Shown piece by piece: positions 53,090-62,925 of a stretch of 64,000 nucleotides of DNA. Under the pieces are notes generated by a model that saw nothing but the letters and a program-made list of their open reading frames with translations, did not search any database and had not been told where the DNA came from. A program made the translations under genes and the position numbers. The stretch lies in assembly GCF_000317895.1 (NCBI RefSeq), contig NC_019567.1, positions 3,410,001 through 3,474,000 on the forward strand. The letters run 5' to 3'. Source of the DNA: Bdellovibrio bacteriovorus str. Tiberius. Lineage in GTDB: Bacteria; Bdellovibrionota; Bdellovibrionia; Bdellovibrionales; Bdellovibrionaceae. The number at the start of each line of letters is the position of its first letter. Position 1 is the stretch's first letter.

Positions 53090-55378
53090 ATGGATGTACT
53101 TGATTTTGTTACGAAAAATCTGAACCCCGCGCAGAAGGATGCCGTCGAAACCCTGGAAGGGCCTTTGCTTATCCTTGCCGGCGCCGGATCTGGCAAAACC
53201 CGCGTCCTTACCCACCGCATGGCCAATATGATCGGCCAAGGGGTCGCGGCTTCCGATGAAATCCTGTGTGTGACCTTTACCAATAAGGCCGCCAAAGAGA
53301 TGGAACATCGTATTTACAAGATCCTGGCGGACATGGGTGCCATTGTTCACACCCAGCTTTGGATCAATACCTTCCACAGCTTCTGTGTTCGCGTTCTGCG
53401 CCAGCACATCACACTTCTGGATTACAAGCCCTTCTTCGGAATCTATGATTCTTCCGATCAGCTAAGCCAGATCAAGAAAGTCATGACCGCTCTGGATATC
53501 AACGACAAGATGTATCCGGCAAAAAACTTCCAAAGCCGTATCAGCAGCGCCAAGATGATGGGCCTTTCCCCGGAAGGTTTGGAAAAGTCCTCGAAACGTC
53601 TGATGGATCAAAAGACTGTTGAAGTTTACAAAGCCTATGAGCGCGAAATGAAAAAGGCCAACAGCCTTGATTTCGATGATCTGCTTTTGAAAACCTATGA
53701 TCTGTTCCGCATGTACCCTGATGTTCTGCAGATGTATCAGAAAAAATTCCGCTACATCATGGTGGACGAGTATCAGGATACCAATCACATTCAGTATCTG
53801 CTGGTGCAGATGCTGGCTTCCGCTCACCGCAACCTGTGCGTGGTGGGTGACGAGGATCAGTCCATCTACAGCTGGCGCGGAGCCGACATCAAAAACATCC
53901 TGGATTTTGAAAAAGACTTCCGCGACGCGAAGGTGATCAAGCTTGAGGAAAATTACCGATCCAGCGCCAACATCGTAAATGGCGCCACGGCCGTGATCAA
54001 AAACAATTCCCAGCGCAAAGACAAAACCCTGTTCACCTCCAATGAACCCGGCGATCTGATTCACGTGCGTGAGGAAAAGAACGAATACGAAGAAGGCCGC
54101 TTCGTTGCAAAGACCATCCAGTCGATGATCAACGAAGGCGAAGGCTCGCACAACGACTATGCGATCTTCTATCGCACCAATGCCCAGTCGCGTGTTCTGG
54201 AAGAACAGCTGCGCACCATGGGTATTCCGTATCGCTTGGTTGGCGGCGTGCGCTTCTATGAGCGTATGGAGATCAAGGACATGATTTCCTACATGAAGCT
54301 GTCCATCAACCCTGCAGATGATATCGCCCTGAAGCGCATCATCAATGTTCCAGCACGCGGTATCGGAAAAACCACGATTGAAAAAATCGAAGAATACGCA
54401 GCTCACAAAAACCTGAGCATGTTCGAAGCAGCTGAAAAATCCTGCGACGAGCGTCTGTTCAATGCCGGCACCACCGGCAAGATCCGCCGCTTTGTTGATC
54501 TGATGAAAGACCTTCAGCAAAATGCCCAGCATTTGAAACTGCTGGAATTCTTTGCTGTGGTTCTGGATCGCACCGAATATCTGGCAGCTTTGAAAAAAGA
54601 TGAATCCCCGGAATCCCAGGCGCGCATCGAAAACTTGGAGGAACTGGACAACGCCATTGCCCAGTTCGTGCAAGAGCGTGGTGAAGAATCGACATTGATC
54701 AGCTTCCTGGAAGAAATGGCTCTGGTGAACGACGTGGATTCTTTGAATCAGGAACAGAACTCGGTCACCATGATGACTCTGCACATCTCCAAGGGTCTTG
54801 AATATCCTTACGTGTTTGTTGTGGGTCTTGAGGAAAATCTTTTCCCAAGTGCTCGCAGTGCGGAAAGTGACAGCGAAGAAGATGTCGAGGAAGAACGCCG
54901 TCTGGCTTACGTGGGCATGACCCGCGCTCGCCAGAAACTGTGGTTGACCTACGCGAAAATGAGACGCGTGTGGGGCCAGGAGCAATTCAATCCGCCTTCC
55001 CGATTCATCAAGGAAATCCCGCAGAACCTGATCGACTTTAAAACATCGGCCGAAGCGCCGCGCTTTATGGCCCGCTATGGTTCCAGCTCTTATGACTCTG
55101 ACTTTGGCGGCACGCCGAAATGGGGCGCCACCAGCTCTGACCGCAATCGTGCGCGCACGCAGAGTTACGATGATGCTCAAGACTTCCCGGATTACGACAA
55201 TGAAGGGAGCGGATCTGCGCCATTCTCTAAAGGTATGCGCGTAAGACACCCGACATTTGGGGTCGGCACTGTGTACGCAACCGAAGGCACCGGCGAAAAC
55301 TTCAAGGTCAGCGTGATGTTCACGGATAAAACTGTGAAGAAATTCGTGGTGAAGTACGCCCGCTTGGAGCGCGTGTAG
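53090..55378 (+). CDS. UvrD/PcrA-family ATP-dependent DNA helicase
   Basis: The ATG at 53090 has AAGGA upstream; the TTG at 53033 is less likely. The product is 762 residues, the size of PcrA/UvrD. Motif I is ILAGAGSGKTRVLTHR, motif II YIMVDEYQDTN, motif III GDEDQSIYSWRGADI, motif IV about YRTNAQSRVLEEQL, motif V LHISKGLEYPYVFVVGLEE, and motif VI RLAYVGMTRARQKLWL. The C-terminus ends in a Tudor-like segment (MRVRHPTFGVGTVYATEGTG). It unwinds DNA in repair and in displacing RecA or RNA polymerase. Confidence 0.94.
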   Translation: MDVLDFVTKNLNPAQKDAVETLEGPLLILAGAGSGKTRVLTHRMANMIGQGVAASDEILCVTFTNKAAKEMEHRIYKILADMGAIVHTQLWINTFHSFCVRVLRQHITLLDYKPFFGIYDSSDQLSQIKKVMTALDINDKMYPAKNFQSRISSAKMMGLSPEGLEKSSKRLMDQKTVEVYKAYEREMKKANSLDFDDLLLKTYDLFRMYPDVLQMYQKKFRYIMVDEYQDTNHIQYLLVQMLASAHRNLCVVGDEDQSIYSWRGADIKNILDFEKDFRDAKVIKLEENYRSSANIVNGATAVIKNNSQRKDKTLFTSNEPGDLIHVREEKNEYEEGRFVAKTIQSMINEGEGSHNDYAIFYRTNAQSRVLEEQLRTMGIPYRLVGGVRFYERMEIKDMISYMKLSINPADDIALKRIINVPARGIGKTTIEKIEEYAAHKNLSMFEAAEKSCDERLFNAGTTGKIRRFVDLMKDLQQNAQHLKLLEFFAVVLDRTEYLAALKKDESPESQARIENLEELDNAIAQFVQERGEESTLISFLEEMALVNDVDSLNQEQNSVTMMTLHISKGLEYPYVFVVGLEENLFPSARSAESDSEEDVEEERRLAYVGMTRARQKLWLTYAKMRRVWGQEQFNPPSRFIKEIPQNLIDFKTSAEAPRFMARYGSSSYDSDFGGTPKWGATSSDRNRARTQSYDDAQDFPDYDNEGSGSAPFSKGMRVRHPTFGVGTVYATEGTGENFKVSVMFTDKTVKKFVVKYARLERV

Positions 55379-55448
55379 TCATATTTTTTTTGTTGCCAAA
55401 ATGAGGATAACTGACAAACTTCTTCGGGTTACTAACAAGGAGTAATTA

Positions 55449-55946
55449 ATGAAAAAGTTGATCGTTGTCCTTTGTGTTCTGTCCTCTTCTGTTTCCTTCG
55501 CAGCTAGAAATGTTGCTTCCAACGGCGGCAACAAAACTGCCAGCATCAATCTGGGTATGACCAGTTCTGCATTGAACATCGGTGGTCGTATGGAATTTGA
55601 CGATGCCCAAGGCGCGCTGGGTGCTTACGTGTTCATGCAAACTGAAAAGAAAGACGCTGGCATCCCTCAGGTATTGAGCTTTGGTGCACACTCTTTCGTA
55701 AGACTTGTTGAAGCTTCCAACGTGACTGCGTTCCTGGCTCCAGGCGTGGGCATCTCCATGATCAAAATGGATGGCGCTGATGACAAGACTGTTGTTGGTC
55801 CAAGCTTCCGCTACGGTGCTCAGTACAAACTTGCTAACGGCGCTGGCGCTATCGGCATTGAGCGCTTCGAAGTATGGAACTGGTTCGACGAAGACACGGC
55901 GTCTTCTGTGGATTTCACTTCCGCAGTTTATTCTTTCAACTTCTAG
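55449..55946 (+). CDS. exported small beta-barrel-like protein
   Basis: A 165-residue protein with AAGGAG before the ATG. The signal peptide (LIVVLCVLSSSVSFA) is cleaved near residue 18. Short repeated strands (KTASINLGMTSSALNIGGRM, GALGAYVFMQTE, SSVDFTSAVYSFNF) ending in Phe are consistent with a small outer-membrane barrel. No family recognised. Confidence 0.65.
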   Translation: MKKLIVVLCVLSSSVSFAARNVASNGGNKTASINLGMTSSALNIGGRMEFDDAQGALGAYVFMQTEKKDAGIPQVLSFGAHSFVRLVEASNVTAFLAPGVGISMIKMDGADDKTVVGPSFRYGAQYKLANGAGAIGIERFEVWNWFDEDTASSVDFTSAVYSFNF

Positions 55947-55971
55947 TTTTAAGAGCTGACAGCACGTTGAT

Positions 55972-55998
55972 AAAGCCCGGCACCGTCCGGGCTTTTTT
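55972..55998 (+). terminator. Rho-independent terminator
   Basis: AAAGCCCGG, short loop, CCGGGCTTT with a T-run, after the small exported protein. The 290-bp stretch up to the chemoreceptor otherwise holds only a candidate promoter. Confidence 0.9.
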
Positions 55999-56161
55999 TA
56001 TTCAACTAAACATGCCAGGCTGTCGTCCAAAAGGATGATTCCAGCCACGAAACACATTTGGCCCCCGAATATTTACGCGAATATCATTCGTAGTAAGGCC
56101 ATTTTCTCACCCAAACGTCAGATCGAAAATTTCAAAAACACCTCTTCTTTCATCTTTTTAC

Positions 56162-56188
56162 TCAACTTTGGTTGATTGCCGCCGATTA
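56162..56188 (+). promoter_or_regulatory. candidate sigma-28 promoter of the chemoreceptor gene
   Basis: TCAA (consensus TAAA), exactly 15 nt, GCCGATTA (consensus GCCGATAA). It lies about 50 bp before the ATG at 56237. Confidence 0.45.
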
Positions 56189-56236
56189 AATTTCTGTCAT
56201 CAAATTTTTTTTACAGAGTTTTATGTGAGGTCGTTG

Positions 56237-57682
56237 ATGAAATCCTGGAGTTTGAAAGCAAAGTTAACGGTGATGGGTCTTTCGGTAGCCCTGCTTTCCG
56301 CAACCAGCGGCGCGCTGGGATTTTACTTCCTGAACAAAGTCAGTGGTGAGTACAGCATCGTCGCACAGGAAAACCTGCCCTCCTTAAAAGAACTAGCCGA
56401 CCTTCGCGCCACCATACGCGAATTGCGCATCCATGTTCGCAGCATCGGCCTTGCGGGCAACACCCAGGAAGATGTGAATCACTATGTTGAAAAAGCCAAA
56501 GAGCAAGTCGTCCTTTTTGAAAAGCATATTGATGCCTATGAAAAGATCGACCCTTCTGCCAAAGAACGCAAAAGCTATAAAGAGTTCATCGCAGGGTGGA
56601 CTGAGTTCAAAAACTTCGGCGGCGAGATTCTGGCTTTAAGTGCGCACTACAAAGAGAACGAAGACAAAGTTGTCGCATTGATTCGCGATGTATGTCCCAC
56701 AAAAGCACAAAAAGTCTACGAACCCCTGCTGAATGAAACAACCTATCAGGTGCAGTACGCGGATCAGTCCGCGCATGAGGCAGTGAACGCCGAAGAACAA
56801 GCGCGCTTCTGGGTGACTGTCTTTGCTGCTATTTCAATTGTCCTGGCGGGACTGGTGTCGTTCTTTGCTTCCTCGTCTGTTGCCAAGACGGTCAAACAAA
56901 TCTGCGACGCTCTGGCCGACAATTCCCAGGAAGTGCATAAAGCCGCCAGCTATCTTTCCGAAGCCAGCGTGACCGTTCAAAATGGTGCTAGCAAAGCTTC
57001 CTCCATGCTGGAAGCCAGCACCGCCTCGATCAGTCAGATTGAAGCCATCGTTAAAATCAGCAGCGACCGCGCCCGTCAGGCCAAGGTGGCTTCTGAAGAC
57101 TCCCGAACTTCTGCTGAAGACGGCTCGGGCGCGATCAAACAACTGATGAACTCAATGACCAAGATCAGTGACAGTTCCAGAAAAATGCAGGACATCATCA
57201 ATATCATTGAAGACATTTCCTTCCAGACAAATCTGCTGGCCCTGAATGCCGCCGTGGAAGCCGCCCGCGCCGGAGAAGCCGGTCGTGGGTTTGCCGTGGT
57301 GGCTGAAGCAGTTCGTTCCTTGGCACAAAGAAGTTCCGTGTCAGCGAAAGAGATCTCTGAATTGATCTCTCAAAGTGCCAGCTACATTAATGAAGGTGTT
57401 GCCAAGGCCGGCCAAAGCCAGGATGTTCTGACTCGCATCCATAAAGACATTGAAAAGGTGTCGTCTTATAATCAGGACATTGCTTCGTCCAGTGAAGAAC
57501 AGCGCGTGGGCATCCAGCAGGTTTCCGGGGCCCTGGTCAGTCTGGACACGACATCGCAAAGCAACACCAAGGCTTCAGAACAGGTTTCTTCCATTGCAAA
57601 AGAACTGAATGAAAAAACCGAGGCCGTGGATTCCCTGATTTCGGATCTGCGTGGATTGATCGAAGGCCGCAAGGCCTCTTAA
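56237..57682 (+). CDS. methyl-accepting chemotaxis protein
   Basis: The ATG at 56237 has TGAGGT 6 bp upstream; earlier codons have no support. The product is 481 residues. TM1 is [20 protein letters not shown]; the periplasmic part is helical (a 4HB_MCP-like sensor); TM2 is [20 protein letters not shown]. The signalling tip is [20 protein letters not shown]. No HAMP domain is obvious after TM2. The ligand is unknown. Its likely sigma-28 promoter ties it to the flagellar regulon. Confidence 0.92.
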   Translation: MKSWSLKAKLTVMGLSVALLSATSGALGFYFLNKVSGEYSIVAQENLPSLKELADLRATIRELRIHVRSIGLAGNTQEDVNHYVEKAKEQVVLFEKHIDAYEKIDPSAKERKSYKEFIAGWTEFKNFGGEILALSAHYKENEDKVVALIRDVCPTKAQKVYEPLLNETTYQVQYADQSAHEAVNAEEQARFWVTVFAAISIVLAGLVSFFASSSVAKTVKQICDALADNSQEVHKAASYLSEASVTVQNGASKASSMLEASTASISQIEAIVKISSDRARQAKVASEDSRTSAEDGSGAIKQLMNSMTKISDSSRKMQDIINIIEDISFQTNLLALNAAVEAARAGEAGRGFAVVAEAVRSLAQRSSVSAKEISELISQSASYINEGVAKAGQSQDVLTRIHKDIEKVSSYNQDIASSSEEQRVGIQQVSGALVSLDTTSQSNTKASEQVSSIAKELNEKTEAVDSLISDLRGLIEGRKAS

Positions 57683-57686
57683 GAGC

Positions 57687-57715
57687 AAAAAAAAAGGGGC
57701 CCGGGAATGGGCCCC
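57687..57715 (-). terminator. Rho-independent terminator of the flagellin gene
   Basis: Minus strand: GGGGCCC, 6-nt loop, GGGCCCC, T9. It lies 15 bp after the flagellin stop and has the T-run on the minus strand only. Confidence 0.85.
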
Positions 57716-57730
57716 CTCACGGAGTGCTTG

Positions 57731-58564
57731 CTAACCGATCAGCTTTAACGCCAACTGGTTTGCTTGATTTGCCTGAGCCAGAATCGAAGTTCCTGCCTGC
57801 AGTAAAATATTATTTCTGACCATTTCACTGGATGCTGTTGCAACATCAGTATCACGGATACGGCTGTTGGCCGCGGACAGGTTTTCCTGAGTCACACCCA
57901 GGTTGTCCACTGTCGAAGTCAGACGATTCTGCAAAGCCCCCAGATAAGCCCGGGTGCCGCTGACATTCGTCTGCGCATCGTCCAGTCGTTTCAGTGCTGT
58001 CTGTGCCCCTTCTTTCGAAGAGAAATCCAGCCCCTCCAGACCCAAAGCATCCAGCGTCGCCGCGTGCTCGCCCGCATTAAAACTGATGCGATCCGCGAAA
58101 TCGTCGTTGCCGATGCCCACCTGGAAATCAAACTTCGGCGCCGAGCCATCCAGCAACTTCGTCGTACCCCACGTCGTGGACTTGGCAATACGCTGCATTT
58201 CGCTGGTCAGCTGAGTCACCTCTTTATTAAGCATGCCGCGCTCGGTTTCCCCGACTGTGTCGGAAGCACCCTGGATTGCCAGTTCGCGCAGGCGCACGAT
58301 GATATTACCGACTTCGTTCAGACCGCCTTCTGCCGTCTGGATCATTGAAATACCATCGTTGGCATTTCTTTGAGCCTGGGCTGCAGAACGAATCTGGGCC
58401 TTCAACCCTTCTGATATCGCCAAACCCGCAGCATCATCTGCCGCTTTGTTGATTCGACTGCCCGAAGCGAGTTTGGCCATAGAATCATTTACGATTCTTT
58501 GCGAACCCGCCAGATTTCTTTGGGCATTCAGGGCTGCAATATTGGTTGTTACTCTCATTCCCAT
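57731..58564 (-). CDS. fliC: flagellin
   Basis: A 277-residue flagellin. The conserved N-terminal D0/D1 helix (RVTTNIAALNAQRNLAGSQR, SRINKAADDAAGLAISEGLK) and C-terminal D0/D1 helix (RIRDTDVATASSEMVRNNIL, AGTSILAQANQANQLALKLI) are intact; the middle is short. No signal peptide, as flagellins leave by the flagellar export apparatus. GAGG precedes the ATG. Bdellovibrio has several flagellin paralogs; which one this is cannot be decided here. A short leader reading frame lies just upstream. Confidence 0.97.
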   Translation of the reverse strand: MGMRVTTNIAALNAQRNLAGSQRIVNDSMAKLASGSRINKAADDAAGLAISEGLKAQIRSAAQAQRNANDGISMIQTAEGGLNEVGNIIVRLRELAIQGASDTVGETERGMLNKEVTQLTSEMQRIAKSTTWGTTKLLDGSAPKFDFQVGIGNDDFADRISFNAGEHAATLDALGLEGLDFSSKEGAQTALKRLDDAQTNVSGTRAYLGALQNRLTSTVDNLGVTQENLSAANSRIRDTDVATASSEMVRNNILLQAGTSILAQANQANQLALKLIG

Positions 58565-58575
58565 TTATTTCCTCG

Positions 58576-58593
58576 CTACTTCGTCATAACCAT
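58576..58593 (-). promoter_or_regulatory. possible 5-residue leader peptide (MVMTK) ahead of the flagellin gene
   Basis: AAGGAGG at 58601-58607, a 7-nt gap, ATG GTT ATG ACG AAG TAG, then 11 nt to the flagellin ATG. The leader has the better ribosome-binding site. It may couple or regulate flagellin translation. Confidence 0.4.
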
Positions 58594-58822
58594 GGCTTAG
58601 CCTCCTTGAATAGTGGACCGCCTACATCCGAGTTTGCGGTTGTGTCTGCTGAACTATTCGGGTGATTCTGATGGTACTTCACAAGACTATGGATTGAATT
58701 TTCACCGGACATTAACAACTGGCCAAAACGCAACTGTACTGACGGCTAAGAAAATCCACGAAAACTTGTTTTCTTTAAGCCAAAAATCGATCACGCTGTC
58801 TCATAGCGAGAAGGAGCTCTTA

Positions 58823-60016
58823 ATGAAAACATCCCTGATGACCCTGCTGGTTTCGCTGCTGATGATCGGCTGCACCAGCGCCCCGAAAAAGAATGAATCG
58901 GCTAAAACCGCCGGGGATTTCGTAAGTACTTTCATTCAAAAACACAACATACCTGGTGCTTCTGTCGCAATCCTTAAAGACGGCGAGATCATTCACACTG
59001 CCAATTATGGCTTGGCGGATGTCGAAAACAAAACAGCGCCCACCGACACCACTTTATGGCGCATTGCCAGCGCCAGCAAACCCATCACGGCCATCGCCAT
59101 GTTCAAAGTACTGGAAGATTCCGGTGTCGATCTGGAAAAAGCTCTGAACAAACCTGTCTTCGGCCCGCGTGGTTATCTGCCAAAGTACCGCCAGATCCGC
59201 GATCACCGCGTTTACAAAATCACCCTGCGTGATTTGCTTCAGCATTCCGGCGGTTGGGATCTGAGCGTCAGCGGTGACCCGCAATATGAAGTCTACACCA
59301 TTGCAAAAAAAATGAAGACCGCGGTTCCGGCAAGTGCTGAGACTGTGATTTCTTATGTTTTGAAATATCAGAAGCTGGATGTGGCTCCGGGGAAAGAATT
59401 CCACTATTCCAATCTGGGCTTCAACATTCTGGCTCGTATTATCGAGTCCCTGTCTAAAATGCCTTACGAACAGTATGTGCAGCAGAAAGTCCTGCAACCG
59501 CTGGGCATCACCGATATGAAGATTGCCGGGAACACGTTGCAAGACCTTCTGCCAAACGAAGCGCGCTATTATGATGATCCCCGCTCTGCACCCAACAAGT
59601 CTGTTTTCGACAATAAAACCATGGGACCGCAGTCCTACAATGGTTATGTCTTCCATACCATGGATGGGCACGGTGGTTGGCTGGCGACACCATCAGATCT
59701 GGTGAAGATTGCCAATGCCGTAACCCCTTGGAACAAAGGTGTACAAATTCTAAAACCTGAAACTGTCGCGGTGATGACAGCACCCGTGACCACCATCGGA
59801 AATCCGAATGCGTGCTTGGGCTGGGTGTGCATGGAAGGCGGGAAAAACATCGGACACGCCGGGGCTTTGGAAACCGGAACGCTTTCCTATTTCACCCGTC
59901 ACGGTGATGGTTATGCCTGGGCTGTGACTTTCAACCGTCTGCCAGTGCAGAAGCTGGAAGAAATCGGCCTTCTGGGCAAAGAGCTTTTGGATGGCGTGAA
60001 CGGAAAACTAAAGTAA
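58823..60016 (+). CDS. serine hydrolase of the class C beta-lactamase/transpeptidase fold (lipoprotein)
   Basis: The ATG at 58823 has AAGGAG 6 bp upstream; the frame upstream is unrelated. The product is 397 residues with a lipoprotein signal (LLVSLLMIGC). Motifs are SASK in RIASASKPITA (nucleophile Ser), YSN in FHYSNLGFN, and HAG in IGHAGALETG, the class C-like S-x-x-K, Y-x-N, K/H-x-G set. It could be an esterase, a D-aminopeptidase or a penicillin-binding protein. Divergent from the flagellin gene. Confidence 0.85.
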   Translation: MKTSLMTLLVSLLMIGCTSAPKKNESAKTAGDFVSTFIQKHNIPGASVAILKDGEIIHTANYGLADVENKTAPTDTTLWRIASASKPITAIAMFKVLEDSGVDLEKALNKPVFGPRGYLPKYRQIRDHRVYKITLRDLLQHSGGWDLSVSGDPQYEVYTIAKKMKTAVPASAETVISYVLKYQKLDVAPGKEFHYSNLGFNILARIIESLSKMPYEQYVQQKVLQPLGITDMKIAGNTLQDLLPNEARYYDDPRSAPNKSVFDNKTMGPQSYNGYVFHTMDGHGGWLATPSDLVKIANAVTPWNKGVQILKPETVAVMTAPVTTIGNPNACLGWVCMEGGKNIGHAGALETGTLSYFTRHGDGYAWAVTFNRLPVQKLEEIGLLGKELLDGVNGKLK

Positions 60017-61198
60017 GTTCTTGCTGTTTTTCAGGTGAGCCCACTCGGCCTCGTACATCGAGGCATCGGGCTTGCGAATCTTTTCCGGTGCAGGGCTGAC
60101 GTATTCAGCCTTCACCCCGTCCCAACCGACATAGTGACGAGTACGGCCTTCCTGGCCGACTTCAAAGTTCGGTACCAGATAAGTTTTCCCCCCGCCATTG
60201 GGAATATCCAAAGACAGATTCGGCATCGCAAGACCGGACAGGTGACCCCACAGCTCTTTTTGAATTTCCAGTGAATCTTCCACAGATGTGCGCAAGTGAT
60301 CAGTACCCAATGAAGGGTCGCACTGGAACATGTAGTAAGGCTTCACACGCAGGAACAACAGGCGGCGGTTCAAGGCCTGCACCAATGCCGGATGATTGTT
60401 GATGCCGTTTAATAGCACCATCTGATTCATCACCGGCACACCGTTGTCCACCAGTCTTTCCAAAGCCTCCACAGCTTCGGCTGTCAGCTCGTCCGGATGG
60501 TTAAAGTGCGACATCAAAAACACCGGTTTGTGCTTTTTCAGAATCTGCACAAGCTCTTCAGTCACGCGCATCGGGCACACCACCGGCATGCGGGAACCGA
60601 TACGGATGATCTCGACATGCTCGATCGCACGCAAGTCCCCCAGCACCCGGTCCAGTTGCTTGTCACTGACCGTCAGCGGATCGCCGCCGGACAGAATCAC
60701 TTCACGAATCCCGGTGTGGGACTTGATATAGGCCAGAGCCTGTTCGTATTCTTCGTTGCGGATGAAGGCCTGCTCTTGCCCGGTGAAATGTTTGCGGGTG
60801 CAGAAGCGGCAGTAAACACTGCAGATGTCTGTGATCAGGAACAACACACGATCTGAATAGCGGTGGATCAAGCGAGGGGCTGCCTTGTTCTGACGTTCCC
60901 CCAAAGGATCGAGCATCTGCTGATCACCTTCTTCGATTTCATAGCGATGAGGCATCAGGATCTGGCGGATGGACTGGCCCGCAGCACCTTGTGCAAGGCT
61001 TGCGTAGTACGGCGTTGTGCGCACGTTGAAAAGTTCTTTCCCACCCACGAACGCCGCTTTTTCATCCGCACTTAATTCAAAATGCTGGGCGAAATCGTCT
61101 TGTGACTTGAGGGAATGACGAAGCTGCCAGGTCCAATTATTCCAATCGGATTCGGCGACATGTTCAGGCCTTTTGCTTCGCGGGAAATGAAACTTCAT
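60008..61198 (-). CDS. KamA-family lysine 2,3-aminomutase-like radical SAM protein
   Basis: The ATG at 61198 begins MKFHFPRSKRP; a GTG at 61243 is also in frame, and neither has a clear ribosome-binding site. About 396 residues. The radical SAM cluster motif CSVYCRFCTRK (C-x3-C-x2-C) is at about residue 118, followed by VILSGGDPL and the C-terminal DIPNGGGKT. KamA uses PLP and SAM to move the lysine amino group; EpmB relatives act on lysine for EF-P modification. No epmA or other lysine-degradation gene is adjacent. Its end overlaps the convergent lipoprotein gene by 9 bp. Confidence 0.87.
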   Translation of the reverse strand: MKFHFPRSKRPEHVAESDWNNWTWQLRHSLKSQDDFAQHFELSADEKAAFVGGKELFNVRTTPYYASLAQGAAGQSIRQILMPHRYEIEEGDQQMLDPLGERQNKAAPRLIHRYSDRVLFLITDICSVYCRFCTRKHFTGQEQAFIRNEEYEQALAYIKSHTGIREVILSGGDPLTVSDKQLDRVLGDLRAIEHVEIIRIGSRMPVVCPMRVTEELVQILKKHKPVFLMSHFNHPDELTAEAVEALERLVDNGVPVMNQMVLLNGINNHPALVQALNRRLLFLRVKPYYMFQCDPSLGTDHLRTSVEDSLEIQKELWGHLSGLAMPNLSLDIPNGGGKTYLVPNFEVGQEGRTRHYVGWDGVKAEYVSPAPEKIRKPDASMYEAEWAHLKNSKNLL

Positions 61199-61304
61199 GG
61201 CAGTCTTATAGCCTAAAAGTGACCGAAAGGGGCGCTTTTTCACGCTTTGCCTTTCGCCCCCTTAAACAGCGCTAAGCTATTGAAATTCGGTATTTTTTGA
61301 GGGT

Positions 61305-61317
61305 TCTCGCATCGAGA
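61305..61317 (+). other. short hairpin in the 290-bp leader region upstream of 61,489
   Basis: TCTCG-CAT-CGAGA stem-loop. The surrounding 61,199-61,488 region has further partial repeats (GGGCC...GGCCC at about 61,394-61,423) but no gene or recognised riboswitch. Confidence 0.3.
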
Positions 61318-61488
61318 CACCAGAAGTTCTACAACCTCTAGGGGCCGTGCAATGAATCTCAACATGAGAACTCTTAGCTATTTCCTGTGTTTAGGGCCGA
61401 TGGCACGAACCTCGGGTTTTGGCCCGGCCTTCGCTTTACATAAGTGTAGATAAAAGGGACTGGATGTTCCCTTCATATAGGAGGACTT

Positions 61489-62880
61489 ATGAAATTCACT
61501 TACCCGCAAAAGAAATGGGTTCTGACATCAGCTCTGCTGGCTGTCTTGGGATTCAATGTATCGTTCAACACTCATAATGACGGAATTGCTTCCGCAGACT
61601 TCGCTTCCACAAGCGGCGATCTGACTGAAAGCAAGGTTTACACCGCTGAAGGTGTGATGCCCGTTAAATACATTGATAACGGTGATGAAGAAGTCCTGGC
61701 TTTGGTTCCAAAAAGAACAACTGAAGGCAAAGTCTGCGAAGGCAAGTGTGGTTACGACACCATCGTCCTGAGCGCAAAAAACAAATCTGATATCGATGCC
61801 CTGAATGTGGAGCTGATGAAAAAATTGGCTGAACAGCCAGCTGCACCTAAAAAGAAAGTGGCTAAAAAAGAAGAAGTGGCGGAAGCGGATGCTGAGGCTA
61901 CGGGTGAAGAAGTTGTTGAAAAGAAGGCTGTAGACCACTTCGAGAAGCTGCGTAAAGAGTGCAAGCGCCATAAAGAGATTGCAGACGCTCTTTCCTGCCT
62001 AGCTCCAGGATTCACAGACATATTGAATGACGAAAAGAAAGATGTAACTTCGTCCGAAGCATCCAAGTTCTTCTCCGAAGCAATTCAGCCGCTTTTGGTT
62101 GAACAGCTTACCACTATCAGATCCTCACTTAACCTGCAGGACCGAGTAAAAGCAGGTCTGATTTCCTATGACGACAACATCTCATTCCAATGGGCCAAAG
62201 AAGATGCAGACACTCTGAAAGAGAAGACTCTACTTCTAACAAGAAATTTACTTGCTGAAATACCAAGAAAGCATGAAATGGTTCGCTCAAAGCTATTGTC
62301 TGCGCAGTCAAACCTGTTGAAATACGAAGCCGAGCAAGCAGCAGCACTAACTGCACTGTCTCTGAAAACTACAAATCAACAAGAATTCGCATATTTGACC
62401 ACCGAAGCTGAAATTCGCAAAGGCGAAACTAGCGCATTGGCTTCTATCCTTGAGAGAAACAGTCTTGTTGGTATTCAATCAGCGAGTTCAATTGGCAACA
62501 TCACCGAAATGCAGAAAGCATCTTATAGAACTTTCTTAACTGAATCCTACCTCGCTCTTTTGAACGCCTTCGCCGGAAAAACGACTGGTACCGTTAAAGA
62601 CCCAGGTATCGACCTGTCCGGTAGACTTCAAAACCCGGGTCGCGGCACCATCGGCACTATTCAGAGCCAGGTTCCAACTACTTCCATCGGAACTTTGCCA
62701 ACCACGCCAGGGACAATTCCATCAGGAGTTTCCTCCAGAACAGGTGGTACGGCGCTGAGCACTCAGACGCAAACGCAACTGAATGTTCACCCAAACAGCA
62801 GCGGTGTGACTTTCGGAACCCCACGCGATGCGACGGCCGAAGCTTTGCAGCAAAGAGCACTGATCCGCGGTCGTCAATAA
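61489..62880 (+). CDS. large exported hypothetical protein
   Basis: A 463-residue protein with AGGAGG 4 bp before the ATG. An N-terminal hydrophobic stretch (VLTSALLAVLGFNVSF) serves as signal or anchor. There is a compact part with two Cys (CEGKCGYD), a Lys/Glu/Ala-rich linker (KKKVAKKEEVAEADAEATG), a helical central domain (about 160-370) and a Gly/Thr/Ser/Pro-rich tail. No family recognised. It appears to head a unit with the following lipoprotein gene. Confidence 0.65.
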   Translation: MKFTYPQKKWVLTSALLAVLGFNVSFNTHNDGIASADFASTSGDLTESKVYTAEGVMPVKYIDNGDEEVLALVPKRTTEGKVCEGKCGYDTIVLSAKNKSDIDALNVELMKKLAEQPAAPKKKVAKKEEVAEADAEATGEEVVEKKAVDHFEKLRKECKRHKEIADALSCLAPGFTDILNDEKKDVTSSEASKFFSEAIQPLLVEQLTTIRSSLNLQDRVKAGLISYDDNISFQWAKEDADTLKEKTLLLTRNLLAEIPRKHEMVRSKLLSAQSNLLKYEAEQAAALTALSLKTTNQQEFAYLTTEAEIRKGETSALASILERNSLVGIQSASSIGNITEMQKASYRTFLTESYLALLNAFAGKTTGTVKDPGIDLSGRLQNPGRGTIGTIQSQVPTTSIGTLPTTPGTIPSGVSSRTGGTALSTQTQTQLNVHPNSSGVTFGTPRDATAEALQQRALIRGRQ

Positions 62881-62902
62881 AAGCTAACTGATTCAATCCT
62901 CC

Positions 62903-62925
62903 CAAGGGTCCACGAAGGACCCTTG
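62903..62925 (+). other. 9-bp perfect hairpin between 61,489 and 62,951 genes
   Basis: CAAGGGTCC, 5-nt loop, GGACCCTTG, without a T-run. Possibly a processing or attenuation element rather than a terminator. Confidence 0.45.

Noticed and set aside
53462-55249. 595-residue minus-strand open frame
   Set aside because: Antisense to the UvrD/PcrA helicase, whose motifs are all on the plus strand.
58655-58681. possible sigma-28 promoter before the flagellin gene (TGAA-N15-CCCGAATA on the minus strand)
   Set aside because: Only about five of eight -10 bases match; too weak to claim, although a promoter is expected nearby.
61401-61416. TGGCACG resembling a sigma-54 -24 element
   Set aside because: The -12 GC is missing at the required spacing.
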